From Glaciecola petra (GTDB taxonomy: Bacteria > Pseudomonadota > Gammaproteobacteria > Enterobacterales > Alteromonadaceae), in contig NZ_JAVRHX010000001.1 of the NCBI RefSeq assembly GCF_031846345.1, forward strand, positions 1,674,001 through 1,738,000: a stretch of DNA of 64,000 nucleotides, read 5' to 3'. Numbering within the stretch: the stretch's first letter is position 1; each line of letters opens with the position of its first letter. Both the position numbers and the translations under genes were made by a program. The notes under the pieces are model-generated. The model did not search any database. It was not told where the DNA came from and was given only the letters and a program-made list of their open reading frames with translations. Of the stretch, positions 63,518 through 64,000 are shown one piece after another.

Positions 63518-64000
63518 CTAATAGAAAGTCTCTTCTGCTTCTGCCATTTTGACTAAAATATCAGCAGGTTTATATTTAGTATCATAGCTGTCAGCATAAT
63601 GAGTCAAACGAGCAACTAAGTGTTGTAGGCCCAATGAATCCATATATCGGAATGGACCGCCTCTAAAAGGAGGAAAACCAATTCCAAAGATTGCGCCAAT
63701 ATCTCCATCGCGGGGATTTCTAATCACACCTTCTTCCAAACAACGCGCAGCTTCATTTAACATTAACAAGACGCAGCGCTCGATAATAGTGTCATTTGTA
63801 TATTTACTTTGCGGCGATATTCCTAGTAATTCGTATATACTTTCGTCAACTTTTTTACCTTTATCTTTGCTTGCATAATCATAAAAACCTGAAAGATTCT
63901 TCTTTCCCTTACGATCGTTTTCTAGTAATTTTTCAAACGCGTTCGGTGAAGCAAAGCGTTCTCCAAATTGATTCATCAAGATGGGGATAATTTTTGTACC
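63518..64000 (-). CDS. fadJ: Fatty-acid oxidation complex alpha subunit, C-terminal end (partial)
   Basis: 160 residues of an open frame that continues past the window edge (reading KIIPILMNQFGERF upstream of the first Met). The end shows the 3-hydroxyacyl-CoA dehydrogenase C-terminal domain: MLNEAARCLEEGVI, NPRDGDIGAIFGIGFPPFRGGPFRY. The FPPFRGGP form is closest to FadJ. It performs hydration and dehydrogenation in beta-oxidation. The upstream catalytic domains are outside the window. Confidence 0.88.
   Translation of the reverse strand, partial: GTKIIPILMNQFGERFASPNAFEKLLENDRKGKKNLSGFYDYASKDKGKKVDESIYELLGISPQSKYTNDTIIERCVLLMLNEAARCLEEGVIRNPRDGDIGAIFGIGFPPFRGGPFRYMDSLGLQHLVARLTHYADSYDTKYKPADILVKMAEAEETFY

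Overview
The window comes from a marine gammaproteobacterium of the Alteromonadales, probably the Alteromonas / Glaciecola / Paraglaciecola group. This is inferred from gene content and order (no database search was possible): a secreted PL7 alginate lyase, the end of a GH17-type glucanase, a GlyGly-CTERM protein, TonB and ECF-sigma genes, low G+C DNA, and housekeeping blocks in the order familiar from E. coli and Alteromonas. No rRNA, CRISPR array, prophage or transposase was seen. Three tRNA genes are present (Ser-GGA and two Lys-UUU).

Layout. 1-6.6 kb: polysaccharide and lipid genes (GH17 end, class 3 lipase with a basic tail, crotonase), a lipoprotein, a duplicated-cysteine secreted protein, a bPH2 membrane protein and an alginate lyase. 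6.7-15.5 kb: a metal-resistance block on the minus strand, made of cusCBA-like Cu/Ag efflux, a small Met/Cys-rich exported protein and an arsR-arsC-acr3 operon behind a clear inverted-repeat operator. 15.5-17.3 kb: a SoFic-like Fic AMP transferase with a regular array of TCGACA/TGTCGA dyads upstream, then tRNA-Ser. 17.4-29 kb, minus strand: nadA, two tRNA-Lys, cpoB-pal-tolB-tolA-tolR-tolQ-ybgC, ruvB-ruvA-ruvC-nudB-aspS. 29-33 kb: an Fbp-type ferric iron ABC transporter whose binding-protein gene seems to start with ATC. 33.2-40.5 kb: yciH/SUI1, a double-receiver protein, pheA, a chemoreceptor, tyrA and aroF. 40.8-49 kb: AbgT transporter, modABC with moeA, a secreted cyclophilin with a GlyGly-CTERM tail, a degenerate GGDEF protein and a palindromic repeat element. 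49-57 kb: rplS-trmD-rimM-rpsP and ffh on the minus strand, with tonB / ECF sigma / putative anti-sigma / hybrid histidine kinase between them on the plus strand. 57-64 kb: ypjD/ccsA-like gene, CorC-type protein, sixA, an M16 peptidase, a small membrane protein and the 3' end of fadJ.

How the genes fit together. The Tol-Pal genes form one envelope machine, coupled by short overlaps. Cus and Ars form adjacent metal-efflux units. modABC plus moeA links molybdate uptake to cofactor synthesis. pheA, tyrA and aroF cover Phe/Tyr synthesis. The most notable signals are the Fic operator array, two genes lacking a canonical start codon (fbpA-like and nudB), a signalling cassette placed between rpsP and ffh, a duplicated C-x9-C-x-C protein, a CusF-like domain with its Trp replaced by Met, and a GGDEF protein with an AGQQF site. 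None of these alone proves a new system; the Fic promoter and the TonB-sigma-kinase cassette are the best candidates.
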